Assembly: GCF_030056735.1 (NCBI RefSeq)
Contig: NZ_JASHKN010000003.1
Location: 1 to 64,000, forward strand
DNA: 64,000 nucleotides
Reading direction: 5' to 3'
Source: Rhodococcus sp. IEGM 1409
GTDB taxonomy: Bacteria > Actinomycetota > Actinomycetes > Mycobacteriales > Mycobacteriaceae
Position numbers and translations under genes: made by a program. Below, piece by piece: positions 28,346 to 38,570 of the stretch. Below the pieces are notes generated by a model. It saw nothing but the letters and a program-made list of their open reading frames with translations. It had not been told where the DNA came from and did no database searches. How positions within the stretch are numbered: position 1 is the stretch's first letter; every line of letters starts with the position of its first letter.

Positions 28346-28764
28346 GATTTCTCCCCCCGAGAAGTTGTCCTGTGTGGACGCGCTGAACGTAGCGAGGGGG
28401 TCCGACAGATTGTGGCCCCAAACGCACGGGATCGACCGTCCGTCAAGGAGGTCACGAATTGATAACAATAAATATGAGGGGTTCCTCAGGTTTCTGAAAA
28501 TCGCAGTAACAGTCCCAGGCAGGGCGTTCGTGACCTACTCGCGAGTCACTTTCTCGAAGTCTCGTGAGGAAGATCACGGCCCTGAAAGTCCAGATTTCGA
28601 GGGCGTCGACAAACGTGAGGAAATCCTCATGATTCTGTGTAAACCTTGTCTTGCACGAACGCCCTGACTCCGTCGATTCTCTCGACGAATTCGCGAGCAC
28701 TTCAGCCGGGCAGCACACCGCAAATCCCACCTCGCCGCAGAGGTGACCAGGAGAGGACGTACGC
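28346..28764. promoter_or_regulatory. Upstream regulatory region of fas
   Basis: This 419-bp region has no gene. It carries two inverted repeats with identical arms, TGAGG-N4-CCTCA, at 28475-28488 and 28616-28629. Other inverted motifs are CGTGA-N6-TCACG near 28563 and ACTCGCGAGT at 28537-28546. The mycobacterial fas promoter is bound by the TetR-type FasR at inverted repeats, so these are candidate operators. AGGAGAGG at 28749-28756 is the ribosome-binding site for the GTG at 28765. Confidence 0.5.
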
Positions 28765-31700
28765 GTGACGATCGATGACACGACACCTACAGGAAACGGA
28801 CGCGACTCGAAGGGTGGACGCCGTTTCGGCGTCGATGGGGGACAGTCCCGCACGACCAGCAAAGGTGCCCTCGTCGATTCGCTGAACAACGGCGTTTCCT
28901 ACGCAATCGCTTTCGGCGGACAGGGTGCTCCCTGGCTCACCTCGCTCGAGGAGCTCAGCCGTGACAACGGCCTGGAGCCCGTTCTGACCGATCTGGTCAA
29001 CCACGCAGCCGCACGCCTCGCGCCCGTCGCACAGGATCTGCTCGTGGTTCGCCCGGTCGGATTCGATCCGATCGCGTGGATGCTCGAAGCCGAGATCGTC
29101 GACGAAGAAGAAGGTGAGAAGTCGGCGGGGCCTTCCGCTGCCGCGCTCACCGCTGCTCCGGTGTCGCTACCCGGCGTCTTCCTCACGCAGCTTGCGGCGT
29201 TGCGTGCTCTCTCCGCTCAGGGTCTGGATGTAGCCGGCAACCCGCCTGCTGCCGTCATCGGCCACTCGCAGGGCCTTCTTGCTTCGGCCGCCGTAGCCGC
29301 GCAGGGCAACGACGACGGTGAGCTCCTCGCCGTCGCACAGCTCGTCGGTGCTGCTGCCAGCTTGGTCGGCCGTCGCCGCGGCGTCATCGCCGGCGCCTCC
29401 GCAAAGCCGATGGTTGCGGTCTCGGGTGTCGATCCCGAGCGTCTCGCTGCCATCGTCGCCGAGCTTGCCGAGGGTGTTGCGCCCGAGCGTGCAGCAGTCC
29501 TCGCCATCCGCAACGGCCGTCGGCGTGTCGTCCTAGCCGGGCCGCCCGCTCAGTTGGCACGCGTGCAAGAGCGCTGCGAGCAGATCGAAGCCGAAGAAGC
29601 CCGCGAGCGTGAGGGCAAGAAGCGTGGCGGTTCCGTCTTCGCTCCGTCCTTCGATCCGCTCGACACCGAAATCGGCTTCCATCACCCCGCGTTGGCCGAG
29701 GCCGTCGAACTGGTCGGCAGCTGGGCAACCCGTTGCGGTCTCGACGCGGACCGGGCGCGCGAACTTGCCCAGGGTGTCCTCGTCGATCCTGTCGACTGGG
29801 TCGAGGCTGTCGACGGTGCAATTTCCGCCGGCGCCCAGTGGATTCTCGATCTCGGACCCAGCGATCAGCTGACCCGCATGACGTCCTCTTCGCTGCGCGG
29901 ACAGGGCGTCGGCATCATCGCCGCAGCCACGCGCGGTGGACACCGCAATCTGCTCACTCCCGGTGCTGCGCCTGAGGTCTCACGTTCGTGGACCGAATTC
30001 GCGCCGAAGCCCGTTGCGCTTCCCGGCGGCCGCATCGGCGTCGAGACCGCGTTCACGAAGCTGACCGGGCGTTCGCCGATCCTGCTCGCAGGCATGACGC
30101 CGACGACGGTCGACGCCAAGATCGTTGCCGCGGCAGCCAATGCCGGTCACTGGGCCGAGCTTGCCGGTGGCGGACAGGTCACCGAAGAGATCTTCGAAGA
30201 CCGTGTCGCAGAACTGAAGATGCTGCTCGAGCCGGGCCGCGCGGTCCAGTTCAACTCCCTGTTCCTCGACCCGTACCTGTGGAAGCTGCAGCTCGGTGGC
30301 AAGCGCCTCGTGCAGCGTGCCCGTACTGCCGGTGCTCCCATCGACGGCGTCATCGTCACCGCCGGTATCCCGGAACTCGAAGAGGCTGTTGCCCTTATCG
30401 ACGAGCTGTCCGAGATCGGCATCACCAACATCGCATTCAAGCCCGGCACCGTGGCGCAGATCCGCTCCGTGATCCGCATTGCCAACGAGGTTCCGAACTT
30501 CCCGGTCATCGTCCACATCGAAGGCGGCCGCGCCGGCGGACACCACTCGTGGGAAGACCTCGACGATCTACTCCTCGATACGTACGCCGAGCTGCGCACG
30601 CGCCCGAACCTGGTCATCTGCGTCGGCGGCGGCATTGGAACGCCCGAGCGCGCAGCCGATTACCTGACCGGCCGCTGGTCTGCCGCAGCCGGTTTCCCGG
30701 CCATGCCCGTCGACGGCATCCTGGTCGGTACTGCAGCCATGGCGACTCTCGAGGCCACCACTTCTCCCGAGGTCAAGCAGCTTCTCGTCGACACACCCGG
30801 TACGCCGGACTGGGTCGGTGCGGGTACCGCTGAAGGCGGAATGGCCTCTGGCCGTAGCCAGCTCGGTGCCGACATTCACGAGATCGACAACGCGGCTTCG
30901 CGTACCGGACGCCTCCTCGACGAGGTTGCCGGCGATTCCGAGGCAGTGGCCGAGCGCCGCGACGAGATCATCGCCGCCCTCGACGTCACCGCCAAGCCGT
31001 ACTTCGGCGACGTCGAGACCATGACGTACGGACAGTGGCTGCGCCGCTACCTCGAGCTGACCGTCGGCATCGACGCGGCGAAGGAATTCGACTGCGGCGC
31101 AGATATTCAGGACGCCATCGTCGAGGCGACCTCGAGCCCGTGGCTCGATATCACCTGGCGTGCTCGCTTCGGCGAGATGCTCCGGCGCGCCGAGGCGCGT
31201 CTGCACCCGGTCGACCGCGGTCCCATCCCCACACTGTTCGGCGATGCCGAGACCCTCGAGCGTCCCGAGGCTGCGATCTGCGCACTGCAGGCGTCGTACC
31301 CGGACTACTCGACGACCGTTCTGCATCCCGCAGACGTCTCGTTCTTCATCTCGCTCTGCAAGACACCGGGCAAGCCGGTCAACTTCGTTCCCGTCGTCGA
31401 CGGTGACGTGCGTCGCTGGTGGCGCAGTGACTCCTTGTGGCAGGCACACGATCCCCGCTACACAGCAGATCAGGTCTGCGTCATCCCCGGCACCGTTGCC
31501 GTCGCCGGCATCACCCGTGTCGACGAGCCGGTCGGTGACTTGCTCGATCGTTTCGAGAAGGCCACCTACGACGAATTGGTTGCTGCCGGAACCACTCCGG
31601 TTGCACTTGCGAGCCGTCGCCACCAGGATTCCGCACCCGGACTTCTCGACGCCGTCCTCTCGGCTCCTGACCTCCAGTGGGCCGGCCGCCTGACCCAGAA

Positions 31701-34700
31701 CCCCGTCCGTCGTCTCGGCGACCTCGAGGAGTGGAGTGCAGAGTCTGCCGACAAGGCAGTACACGGCACCACCGGGTCCAGCCTGACCGTCGTCGATTCC
31801 TCGCACGTGCTGCTCTCGGTTCCGTTGGTGGCAGACAAGTCCGTCGACATCACGATCACCATCCCCGAGTCCGTCATCGACGGCGGCGCTCCGGTTGTCA
31901 CCGAGGCCGACGCCGAAGGTGCGATGTCCGCACTCCTGGCAGTTGCTGCCGGGCAGGAATTGCCTTCAGTCAAGAACGGCAAGGCTCGCCTCAACGTCGC
32001 GTGGGTTCCCGATCGCATCGCCGATCATGCCGGTGTCACCGGTTCCGGTCTGCCCACCACGCTCAGCGTCAGCGGCAAGGCCGTTCCGGACGTCGTCGTC
32101 GGAGCATGCTGGCCCGCCGTCTTCGCCGTCCTCGGCGCAGCCAAGCTCGACACTGAAACATCCCCCGTCGCTTCGCTCGCCCCGGTCCCAGTCATCGAAG
32201 GCATGCTCGATCTGGTCCACCTCGACCACGCCGTCGACTTCGTCGGTGAGCTGCCCTCCGAGACAAGCATTCTCGTGGTCAACGCCGAGGTCGCCTCGGT
32301 TCTCGACACCGACCTCGGTCGCGTCGTCGAGGTCAAGGTCGAGGTCGGTGCCATGCTCGGCGAGGGCCTCGACGCCCCCGCCGTCGTCACCATGACCGAG
32401 CGTTTCGCCATTCGTGGCCGCACCGGAGCAGGCGAACTCGCCGACCCGGCTCGCGCAGGTGGATCGATCAGCGATGCAGCTGTCGACACCTCACGTCGTC
32501 GTCGCCGTGACGCGAAGATCCTCGCGCCGGTCAGCATGGGCGCATTCGCTCAGGTTTCCGGTGACCACAACCCGATTCACACCTCCGACAACGCAGCTCT
32601 GCTGGCCGGCCTCGGAACCCCGATCGTGCACGGCATGTGGCTCTCCGCCGCAGCGCAGCAGGTTGTCACCGCAGTCGACCCGGCCGAGACCCGCGTTCCC
32701 CCGCGCCGCCTGACCGCCTGGACCGCCCGCTTCCTCGGGATGGTTCGCCCCGGCGCCGAGATCGACGTCCGCGTCGACCGTGTCGGTATCGACCAGGGCG
32801 CAGAAATCGTCGAGGTCGGCTGCCGCATCGACGGCGAACTGGTCATGGTCGCCACCGGTCGCACCGCGGCGCCCAAGACCGTCTACGCCTTCCCCGGTCA
32901 GGGCATCCAGCGCCCGGGCATGGGCCTCGACGCCCGCGCCCGCTCCAAGGCTGCGCGCGACGTCTGGGAGCGCGCCGACAAGCACACCCGCAAGGCGCTC
33001 GGATTCTCGATCCTCGCTGTCGTGCGCGACAACCCGGTGACCGTCAAGGCCCGTGGTGTCGAGCACAAGCATCCCGACGGTGTCCTGCACCTGACGCAGT
33101 TCACCCAGGTGGCCATGGCCGTTCTCGGTGTGGCTCAGGTTGCCGAGCTGCGCGAGTCCGGAACCTTCATCGAGGATTCGCTTCTGGCCGGTCACTCGGT
33201 CGGTGAGTACAACGCACTCGCCGCTGTTGCCGAGGTCTTCCCGCTCGAAGCACTTCTCGAGGTCGTCTTCCAGCGTGGCTCTGCGATGCACCAGCTCGTT
33301 CCCCGTGACGAAGCCGGACGCTCCGACTACCGCATGGCCGCTATTCGCCCGTCGCAGATCGGTGTCTCCGACGACGACGTGCAGGGCTTCGTTGCCGGTG
33401 TCGCCGAGGCTTCCGGTGAGTTCCTCGAAATCGTCAACCTGAACCTGCGCGGCAGCCAGTACGCCATTGCCGGTTCGGTAGCCGGTCTCGACGCACTCGA
33501 GATCGAAATCGACCGTCGCCGAGCAGAATTCGGTGGCAAGCGGGCATACATCCAGGTCCCCGGCATCGACGTGCCGTTCCACTCCACCGTCCTTCGCGGC
33601 GGCGTGGCGGACTTCCGCGTATGCCTGCAGGACTTGCTCCCGCACGACATCGACCCGGACATCCTGATCGGCCGCTACATCCCGAACCTGGTTCCGAAGC
33701 CGTTCTCGCTGCGTCGTGACTTCGTTCAGGAAATCGCCGACTTGGTGCCGTCCGAGCCGCTGCAGGAAGTCCTCGCAGACTTCGACAGCTACGCGGCGCG
33801 CACTCACGAGTTGTCCCGCATCATCCTGATCGAGCTCCTGGCTTGGCAGTTCGCCAGCCCGGTTCGCTGGATCGAGACGCAGGACCTGTTGTTCGGCGAC
33901 GAGTCCGAAGGTGGACTCGGGGTCGAGCGCTTCGTCGAGATCGGTCTCGGCGCTGCCCCGACCGTCGCGAACCTCGCGTCGCAGACCCTCAAGCTGCCGG
34001 GCCGCTTCGGCTACCCGGTCGAGGTTCTCAACGTCGAGCGCGAAGCCGCGATCGTCTACGGCACCGACGTCGATCCGGCCGTCGATGACGACGACGAGAT
34101 CGAAGCCCCTGCCGTGCAGGCTGCCCCGGTCGCCGCAGCTGCCGCTCCGGTCGCTGCTGCTCCCGCGGCACCTTCGGGCGGACCGCGTCCGGATGACCTC
34201 ACCTTCAAGGCGCCCGACGCCACGAAGGTACTGATCAGCCTGTGGACCAAGCTCCGTCCCGATCAGGTCGGCCCTGCCGACACGATCGAGGCACTGTGCG
34301 ACGGCGTCTCCTCGCGTCGTAACCAGCTGTTGGTCGACCTCGGCTCCGAGCTGTCTCTCGGAGCCATCGACGGTGCCGCAGACGCCGACATGGGCTCCTT
34401 GGGAGCAACCGTCGACAAGCTCGCCCGTACGTACAAGCCGTTCGGACCGGTGCTCTCCGATTCGATCAACGATCACCTGCGTAAGGTCTTCGGCCCCTCG
34501 GGCAAGCGCCCCGGCTACATCGCCGACCGCGTCAAGAAGGTCTGGGAACTGGGCGACGGCTGGGCCCACCACGTCACCGCAGCAGTTGCTCTCGGCACTC
34601 GTGACGGCGCCAGCATCCGCGGCGGCGAGCTCGGTGGCCTGAGCTCCGGCGCACTGGCCGACCTGGCAGCAGTGGACGCAGTCATCGACAGCGCAGTTGC

Positions 34701-37700
34701 TTCGGTCGGCTCTGCTCGCGGAGTCAGCGTCTCGTTGCCGGCTACCGGCGGCGGAAGCGGCGGAACCGTCGACGCAGCGGCTCTGGGTGAGTTCACCGAG
34801 AACATCACGGGCCGCAACGGCGTTCTGGCCTCGGCCGCACGCCTGGTGCTCGAGCAGCTCGGACTGAACGAAGAAACGGCAGTCGCGACGGTCGAGGACA
34901 CCGAACTGGTCGACCTGGTCTCGGCTGAACTCGGCTCGGACTGGCCGCGTCTGGTCGCTCCGGCATTCGATGCGCAGAAGGCCGTGCTGCTCGACGACCG
35001 TTGGGCAAGTGCGCGTGAGGATCTCGCTCGCATCTGGCTCGGTTCCGACACCCTGTCGGTCGAGAACTTCATCGGAGCCGGTAACACCGTTGCCGCTCAG
35101 GCGAAGTGGTGGGCAACCCGTGCCACAAACGAAGGCCGCACGGTGCTCGCCGAGGTCTACACCCGCATCGCTGATGCGGCTGTGACGGCGGAATCCGACG
35201 CACCCGAGTGGGCAGGCGAGGTCGCAGTCGTGACCGGCGCCAGCAAGGGCTCCATCGCGGCAGCGGTCACAGGCAAGCTCCTTGGCGGTGGCGCAACGGT
35301 ATTCGTGACCACCTCGCGACTGGACGGTCAGCGTCTCGGCTTCTACCGCGACCTGTACCGCGAGAACGCTCGCGCCGGTGCCGCCCTCTGGGTGGTTCCC
35401 GCGAACATGGCGTCGTACACCGACGTCGACGCGTTGATCGACTGGATCGGCGACGAGGCCACCGAGAACGCAGGCGGCGCAAAGAAGCTCATCAAGCCGG
35501 CCATGACGCCGACGATGCTCTTCCCGTTCGCAGCTCCCCGCGTCGGCGGCGAGCTTTCCGACGCCGGCGCTCGCGCCGAAATGGAAATGCGCGTGCTGCT
35601 CTGGTCGGTGGAGCGCCTCATCGGCGGTCTGTCGAAGATCGGTTACGACAGCGACGTCGACACGCACCTGCACGTAGTGCTGCCCGGTTCGCCGAACCGC
35701 GGAACGTTCGGTGGCGACGGTGCTTACGGTGAGGCCAAGGCTTCGCTGATCGCCGTGGTCAACCGTTGGAAGGCCGAGCGCAACTGGGCCGAGCGGGTCA
35801 CGTTGGCACACGCGGTCATCGGTTGGGTTCGCGGAACCGGACTCATGGGTCACAACGATCCGATCGTCGACGCGGTCGAAGCTGCGGGCGTCCGCACCTG
35901 GTCCACCCAGGAGATGGCGACCCAACTGCTGAAGACGGCAACCCGCGAGTCGCGTCGCGCTGCTGCAGAGGCTCCGCTCGAGGTCGACCTGACCGGTGGG
36001 CTCGCCGAGGCGAACCTCGACCTCGCCGCACTGGCCAAGGAAGCTGCCGAGGTTGCCGAGATCGCCGAGGCTGTCGACGAAGCCGTCGACGAGTCCAGCA
36101 TCCTGGCACTGCCCGCGCCGGCTCGCATCGACGACTCGGTCAAGGCTCCGAGCTGGCCCGAACTGGACGTCACCCCCGCGGACCTCGTAGTCATCGTGGG
36201 CGCCGGAGAGCTCGGACCCTACGGTTCCTCGCGTACCCGATTCGAGATGGAGGTCGACGAGCAGCTCTCTGCCGCAGGCGTTCTCGAATTGGCATGGAAC
36301 ACCGGACTCATCGTCTGGGAGAACGACCCCAAGCCGGGTTGGTACGACGTCGAATCCGGTGATCTGGTACCCGAGGCGGAAATCGCCGACAAGTACCACG
36401 ACGCAGTCGTCGAGCGTTGCGGCATCCGTCGCTACGTCGACGAGGGCGCGATGATCGACAACACCGCGCCGCTGCTCACCTCCGTGTTCCTGGACAAGGA
36501 TCTGAGCTTCGTGGTCGGCAGTGAGGCCGAGGCTCAGGCCTTCGTCGAATCCGATCCGGAGAACACGACGGCGACGGTTTCCGCCGAGTCCGGAGACTGG
36601 ACGGTCACCCGCCGCGCAGGCACCGAGATCCGCGTCCCGCGCAAGATGAAGCTGACTCGTAGTGTCGGCGGCCAGATCCCGACCAACTTCGACGTCACCA
36701 AGTGGGGCATCCCCGCGGACATGGCAGATTCGGTCGACCGCGTCGGACTCTGGAACATCGTCGCGACGGTGGATGCCTTCCTCACGGGCGGCTTCACCCC
36801 GAGCGAACTGCTCCGTTGGGTACACCCGAGCCTGGTCGCCAACACGCAGGGCACCGGCATGGGCGGTATGACCTCCATGAGGAGCCTGTACATCGACACG
36901 CTGCTCGGCGAGAACCGCCCGAACGACATCCTGCAGGAAGCGCTGCCGAACGTCATTGCAGCGCACGTCGTTCAGTCGTACGTCGGCGGTTACGGCGCGA
37001 TGGTTCACCCCGTCGCCGCCTGCGCCACGGCAGCAGTATCCGTCGAAGAAGGCGTCGACAAGATCCGACTCGGCAAGGCGCAGTTGGTTGTTGCCGGCGG
37101 GTTCGACGATCTGAGCACGGAAGGCATCATCGGCTTCGGTGACATGTCGGCCACTGCCAAGACCGAGGACATGCACGCCAAGGGCATCGAGGATCGCCGC
37201 TTCTCGCGGGCAAACGATCGTCGCCGCGGCGGATTCGTCGAGTCGGCCGGTGGCGGAACGATTCTGCTGGCTCGCGGTGACCTGGCACTCGAGATGGGTC
37301 TGCCCGTCCTCGGTGTGGTCGCCTGGGCCGGATCGTTCGCCGACGGTGTCCACACCTCGATCCCGGCACCGGGACTCGGAGCACTGGGCGCCGGACGTGG
37401 GGGAGCGGATTCACAGCTCGCACTCTCGCTCAACGCCCTCGGAGTGAGCGCCGACGACATCGCCGTGATCTCCAAGCACGACACCTCCACTGCCGCCAAC
37501 GATCCCAACGAGGCAGAGCTGCACGAGCGCCTCGCCGGGGCATTGGGACGCAGTGAAGGCGCGCCGATGTTCGTGGTCTCGCAGAAGAGCCTGACCGGTC
37601 ACGCCAAGGGTGGTGCCGCAGCCTTCCAGCTGATCGGACTCTGCCAGGTACTGAGCCAGGGCATCGTCCCGCCGAACCGCAGCCTCGACTGCGTCGACGA

Positions 37701-38103
37701 CAAGATGGCCGAGTTCGAGCACCTCGTGTGGGCGCGTCAGCCGCTCAAGTTCGGTGAGCAGCTTCCGCTGCGCGCCGGCTTGCTGACCAGCCTCGGCTTC
37801 GGTCACGTTTCCGGACTGATCGCAGTCGTGCACCCGCAGGCATTCGTCGAGTCGGTTCCGGCCGACAAGCGCGCGGACTATGTTGCGGCGGCGCAGCAGC
37901 GGACGATCGACGGTCAGCGTCGCCTCACCAAGGCGATGTGCGGCGGCGACAGCCTGTACGAGCGTCCGGCGGATCGTCGCCTCGGCGCCGACGGAACGCC
38001 GGCCAAGGCGTCGCGTCAGCTCGAAGCGGACATGCTGCTGAGCGAGGACGCACGACTCGGCGCAGATCAGGTGTACCGCTCGAATCTGCCCGGCTGCAAG
38101 TAA
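28765..38103 (+). CDS. fas: Type I fatty acid synthase
   Basis: The 3112-aa multifunctional enzyme makes acyl-CoAs from acetyl- and malonyl-CoA. Domains in order: acetyltransferase (GHSQG near 167), enoyl reductase (from about 430, LAGMTPTTVDAK), dehydratase (GDHNPIHTSD near 1265), malonyl/palmitoyl transferase (LAGHSVGEYNAL near 1475), acyl carrier protein (4'-phosphopantetheine Ser in GVSSRRNQLL near 1848), ketoreductase (VVTGASKGS near 2153) and ketosynthase (Cys in VAACATAAVS near 2752; His in SKHDTSTAAND and TGHAKGG). All domains look intact. acpS follows immediately, as in M. tuberculosis Rv2524c-Rv2523c. Confidence 0.98.
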   Translation: MTIDDTTPTGNGRDSKGGRRFGVDGGQSRTTSKGALVDSLNNGVSYAIAFGGQGAPWLTSLEELSRDNGLEPVLTDLVNHAAARLAPVAQDLLVVRPVGFDPIAWMLEAEIVDEEEGEKSAGPSAAALTAAPVSLPGVFLTQLAALRALSAQGLDVAGNPPAAVIGHSQGLLASAAVAAQGNDDGELLAVAQLVGAAASLVGRRRGVIAGASAKPMVAVSGVDPERLAAIVAELAEGVAPERAAVLAIRNGRRRVVLAGPPAQLARVQERCEQIEAEEAREREGKKRGGSVFAPSFDPLDTEIGFHHPALAEAVELVGSWATRCGLDADRARELAQGVLVDPVDWVEAVDGAISAGAQWILDLGPSDQLTRMTSSSLRGQGVGIIAAATRGGHRNLLTPGAAPEVSRSWTEFAPKPVALPGGRIGVETAFTKLTGRSPILLAGMTPTTVDAKIVAAAANAGHWAELAGGGQVTEEIFEDRVAELKMLLEPGRAVQFNSLFLDPYLWKLQLGGKRLVQRARTAGAPIDGVIVTAGIPELEEAVALIDELSEIGITNIAFKPGTVAQIRSVIRIANEVPNFPVIVHIEGGRAGGHHSWEDLDDLLLDTYAELRTRPNLVICVGGGIGTPERAADYLTGRWSAAAGFPAMPVDGILVGTAAMATLEATTSPEVKQLLVDTPGTPDWVGAGTAEGGMASGRSQLGADIHEIDNAASRTGRLLDEVAGDSEAVAERRDEIIAALDVTAKPYFGDVETMTYGQWLRRYLELTVGIDAAKEFDCGADIQDAIVEATSSPWLDITWRARFGEMLRRAEARLHPVDRGPIPTLFGDAETLERPEAAICALQASYPDYSTTVLHPADVSFFISLCKTPGKPVNFVPVVDGDVRRWWRSDSLWQAHDPRYTADQVCVIPGTVAVAGITRVDEPVGDLLDRFEKATYDELVAAGTTPVALASRRHQDSAPGLLDAVLSAPDLQWAGRLTQNPVRRLGDLEEWSAESADKAVHGTTGSSLTVVDSSHVLLSVPLVADKSVDITITIPESVIDGGAPVVTEADAEGAMSALLAVAAGQELPSVKNGKARLNVAWVPDRIADHAGVTGSGLPTTLSVSGKAVPDVVVGACWPAVFAVLGAAKLDTETSPVASLAPVPVIEGMLDLVHLDHAVDFVGELPSETSILVVNAEVASVLDTDLGRVVEVKVEVGAMLGEGLDAPAVVTMTERFAIRGRTGAGELADPARAGGSISDAAVDTSRRRRRDAKILAPVSMGAFAQVSGDHNPIHTSDNAALLAGLGTPIVHGMWLSAAAQQVVTAVDPAETRVPPRRLTAWTARFLGMVRPGAEIDVRVDRVGIDQGAEIVEVGCRIDGELVMVATGRTAAPKTVYAFPGQGIQRPGMGLDARARSKAARDVWERADKHTRKALGFSILAVVRDNPVTVKARGVEHKHPDGVLHLTQFTQVAMAVLGVAQVAELRESGTFIEDSLLAGHSVGEYNALAAVAEVFPLEALLEVVFQRGSAMHQLVPRDEAGRSDYRMAAIRPSQIGVSDDDVQGFVAGVAEASGEFLEIVNLNLRGSQYAIAGSVAGLDALEIEIDRRRAEFGGKRAYIQVPGIDVPFHSTVLRGGVADFRVCLQDLLPHDIDPDILIGRYIPNLVPKPFSLRRDFVQEIADLVPSEPLQEVLADFDSYAARTHELSRIILIELLAWQFASPVRWIETQDLLFGDESEGGLGVERFVEIGLGAAPTVANLASQTLKLPGRFGYPVEVLNVEREAAIVYGTDVDPAVDDDDEIEAPAVQAAPVAAAAAPVAAAPAAPSGGPRPDDLTFKAPDATKVLISLWTKLRPDQVGPADTIEALCDGVSSRRNQLLVDLGSELSLGAIDGAADADMGSLGATVDKLARTYKPFGPVLSDSINDHLRKVFGPSGKRPGYIADRVKKVWELGDGWAHHVTAAVALGTRDGASIRGGELGGLSSGALADLAAVDAVIDSAVASVGSARGVSVSLPATGGGSGGTVDAAALGEFTENITGRNGVLASAARLVLEQLGLNEETAVATVEDTELVDLVSAELGSDWPRLVAPAFDAQKAVLLDDRWASAREDLARIWLGSDTLSVENFIGAGNTVAAQAKWWATRATNEGRTVLAEVYTRIADAAVTAESDAPEWAGEVAVVTGASKGSIAAAVTGKLLGGGATVFVTTSRLDGQRLGFYRDLYRENARAGAALWVVPANMASYTDVDALIDWIGDEATENAGGAKKLIKPAMTPTMLFPFAAPRVGGELSDAGARAEMEMRVLLWSVERLIGGLSKIGYDSDVDTHLHVVLPGSPNRGTFGGDGAYGEAKASLIAVVNRWKAERNWAERVTLAHAVIGWVRGTGLMGHNDPIVDAVEAAGVRTWSTQEMATQLLKTATRESRRAAAEAPLEVDLTGGLAEANLDLAALAKEAAEVAEIAEAVDEAVDESSILALPAPARIDDSVKAPSWPELDVTPADLVVIVGAGELGPYGSSRTRFEMEVDEQLSAAGVLELAWNTGLIVWENDPKPGWYDVESGDLVPEAEIADKYHDAVVERCGIRRYVDEGAMIDNTAPLLTSVFLDKDLSFVVGSEAEAQAFVESDPENTTATVSAESGDWTVTRRAGTEIRVPRKMKLTRSVGGQIPTNFDVTKWGIPADMADSVDRVGLWNIVATVDAFLTGGFTPSELLRWVHPSLVANTQGTGMGGMTSMRSLYIDTLLGENRPNDILQEALPNVIAAHVVQSYVGGYGAMVHPVAACATAAVSVEEGVDKIRLGKAQLVVAGGFDDLSTEGIIGFGDMSATAKTEDMHAKGIEDRRFSRANDRRRGGFVESAGGGTILLARGDLALEMGLPVLGVVAWAGSFADGVHTSIPAPGLGALGAGRGGADSQLALSLNALGVSADDIAVISKHDTSTAANDPNEAELHERLAGALGRSEGAPMFVVSQKSLTGHAKGGAAAFQLIGLCQVLSQGIVPPNRSLDCVDDKMAEFEHLVWARQPLKFGEQLPLRAGLLTSLGFGHVSGLIAVVHPQAFVESVPADKRADYVAAAQQRTIDGQRRLTKAMCGGDSLYERPADRRLGADGTPAKASRQLEADMLLSEDARLGADQVYRSNLPGCK

Positions 38104-38113
38104 TAATCACGGT

Positions 38114-38512
38114 ATGGGAGTTCTGGGTATCGGCTTCGACCTCGTGACGGTGTCGGAGTTCGCCGAGCAATTGAACAGGCCGGGAACGGCAATGCTCGAC
38201 AACTTCACACCGGGCGAGCGTCGAGACGCCGCTACCCGGAGCTCCGAACCGGCACGACACTTCGCGGCGCGGTGGGCAGCGAAGGAAGCAGTGATCAAGG
38301 CTTGGTCAACTGCTCTCTTCGCCAGCCCGCCGGTGCTGGGGGAGATGATCCACAATCAGATCGAAGTCGTCTCGGACGCCTGGGGTCGCCCCGGCATCCG
38401 GCTTCGCGGTGACGTGGCCAAACACCTCACCGGCGTCAAGATCCACATCTCACTCACTCACGACGGGGACATTGCCGGCGCGTTCGCGGTCATCGAATCC
38501 GAACCGGAGTAA
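38114..38512 (+). CDS. acpS: Holo-[acyl-carrier-protein] synthase
   Basis: The 132-aa phosphopantetheinyl transferase has the family motifs GIGFDLVTVSEF (Mg-binding Asp) and FAARWAAKEAVIKAW. It transfers phosphopantetheine from CoA to the Ser of the ACP domain of the preceding synthase. It starts 10 bp after fas, so the enzyme and its substrate are co-transcribed. A strong terminator follows. Confidence 0.96.
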   Translation: MGVLGIGFDLVTVSEFAEQLNRPGTAMLDNFTPGERRDAATRSSEPARHFAARWAAKEAVIKAWSTALFASPPVLGEMIHNQIEVVSDAWGRPGIRLRGDVAKHLTGVKIHISLTHDGDIAGAFAVIESEPE

Positions 38513-38526
38513 CACCGCCGGATACG

Positions 38527-38561
38527 AAAGAGCCGGTCTCCCAAGGGGAGACCGGCTCTTT
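38527..38561. terminator. Bidirectional terminator between acpS and tetR
   Basis: A perfect 15-bp stem (38527-38541 with 38547-38561) contains AGAGCCGGTCTCC. AAA and TTT flank it, so it can work in both directions between the convergent acpS and TetR genes. Confidence 0.9.
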
Positions 38562-38570
38562 GCCGTTCGA

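Noticed and set aside
32491-37353. 1620-codon open frame antisense to fas
   Set aside because: It is a shadow of fas caused by strong GC bias at third positions. The predicted product has low-complexity Asp/Val/Gly/Arg composition, no domains and no ribosome-binding site.
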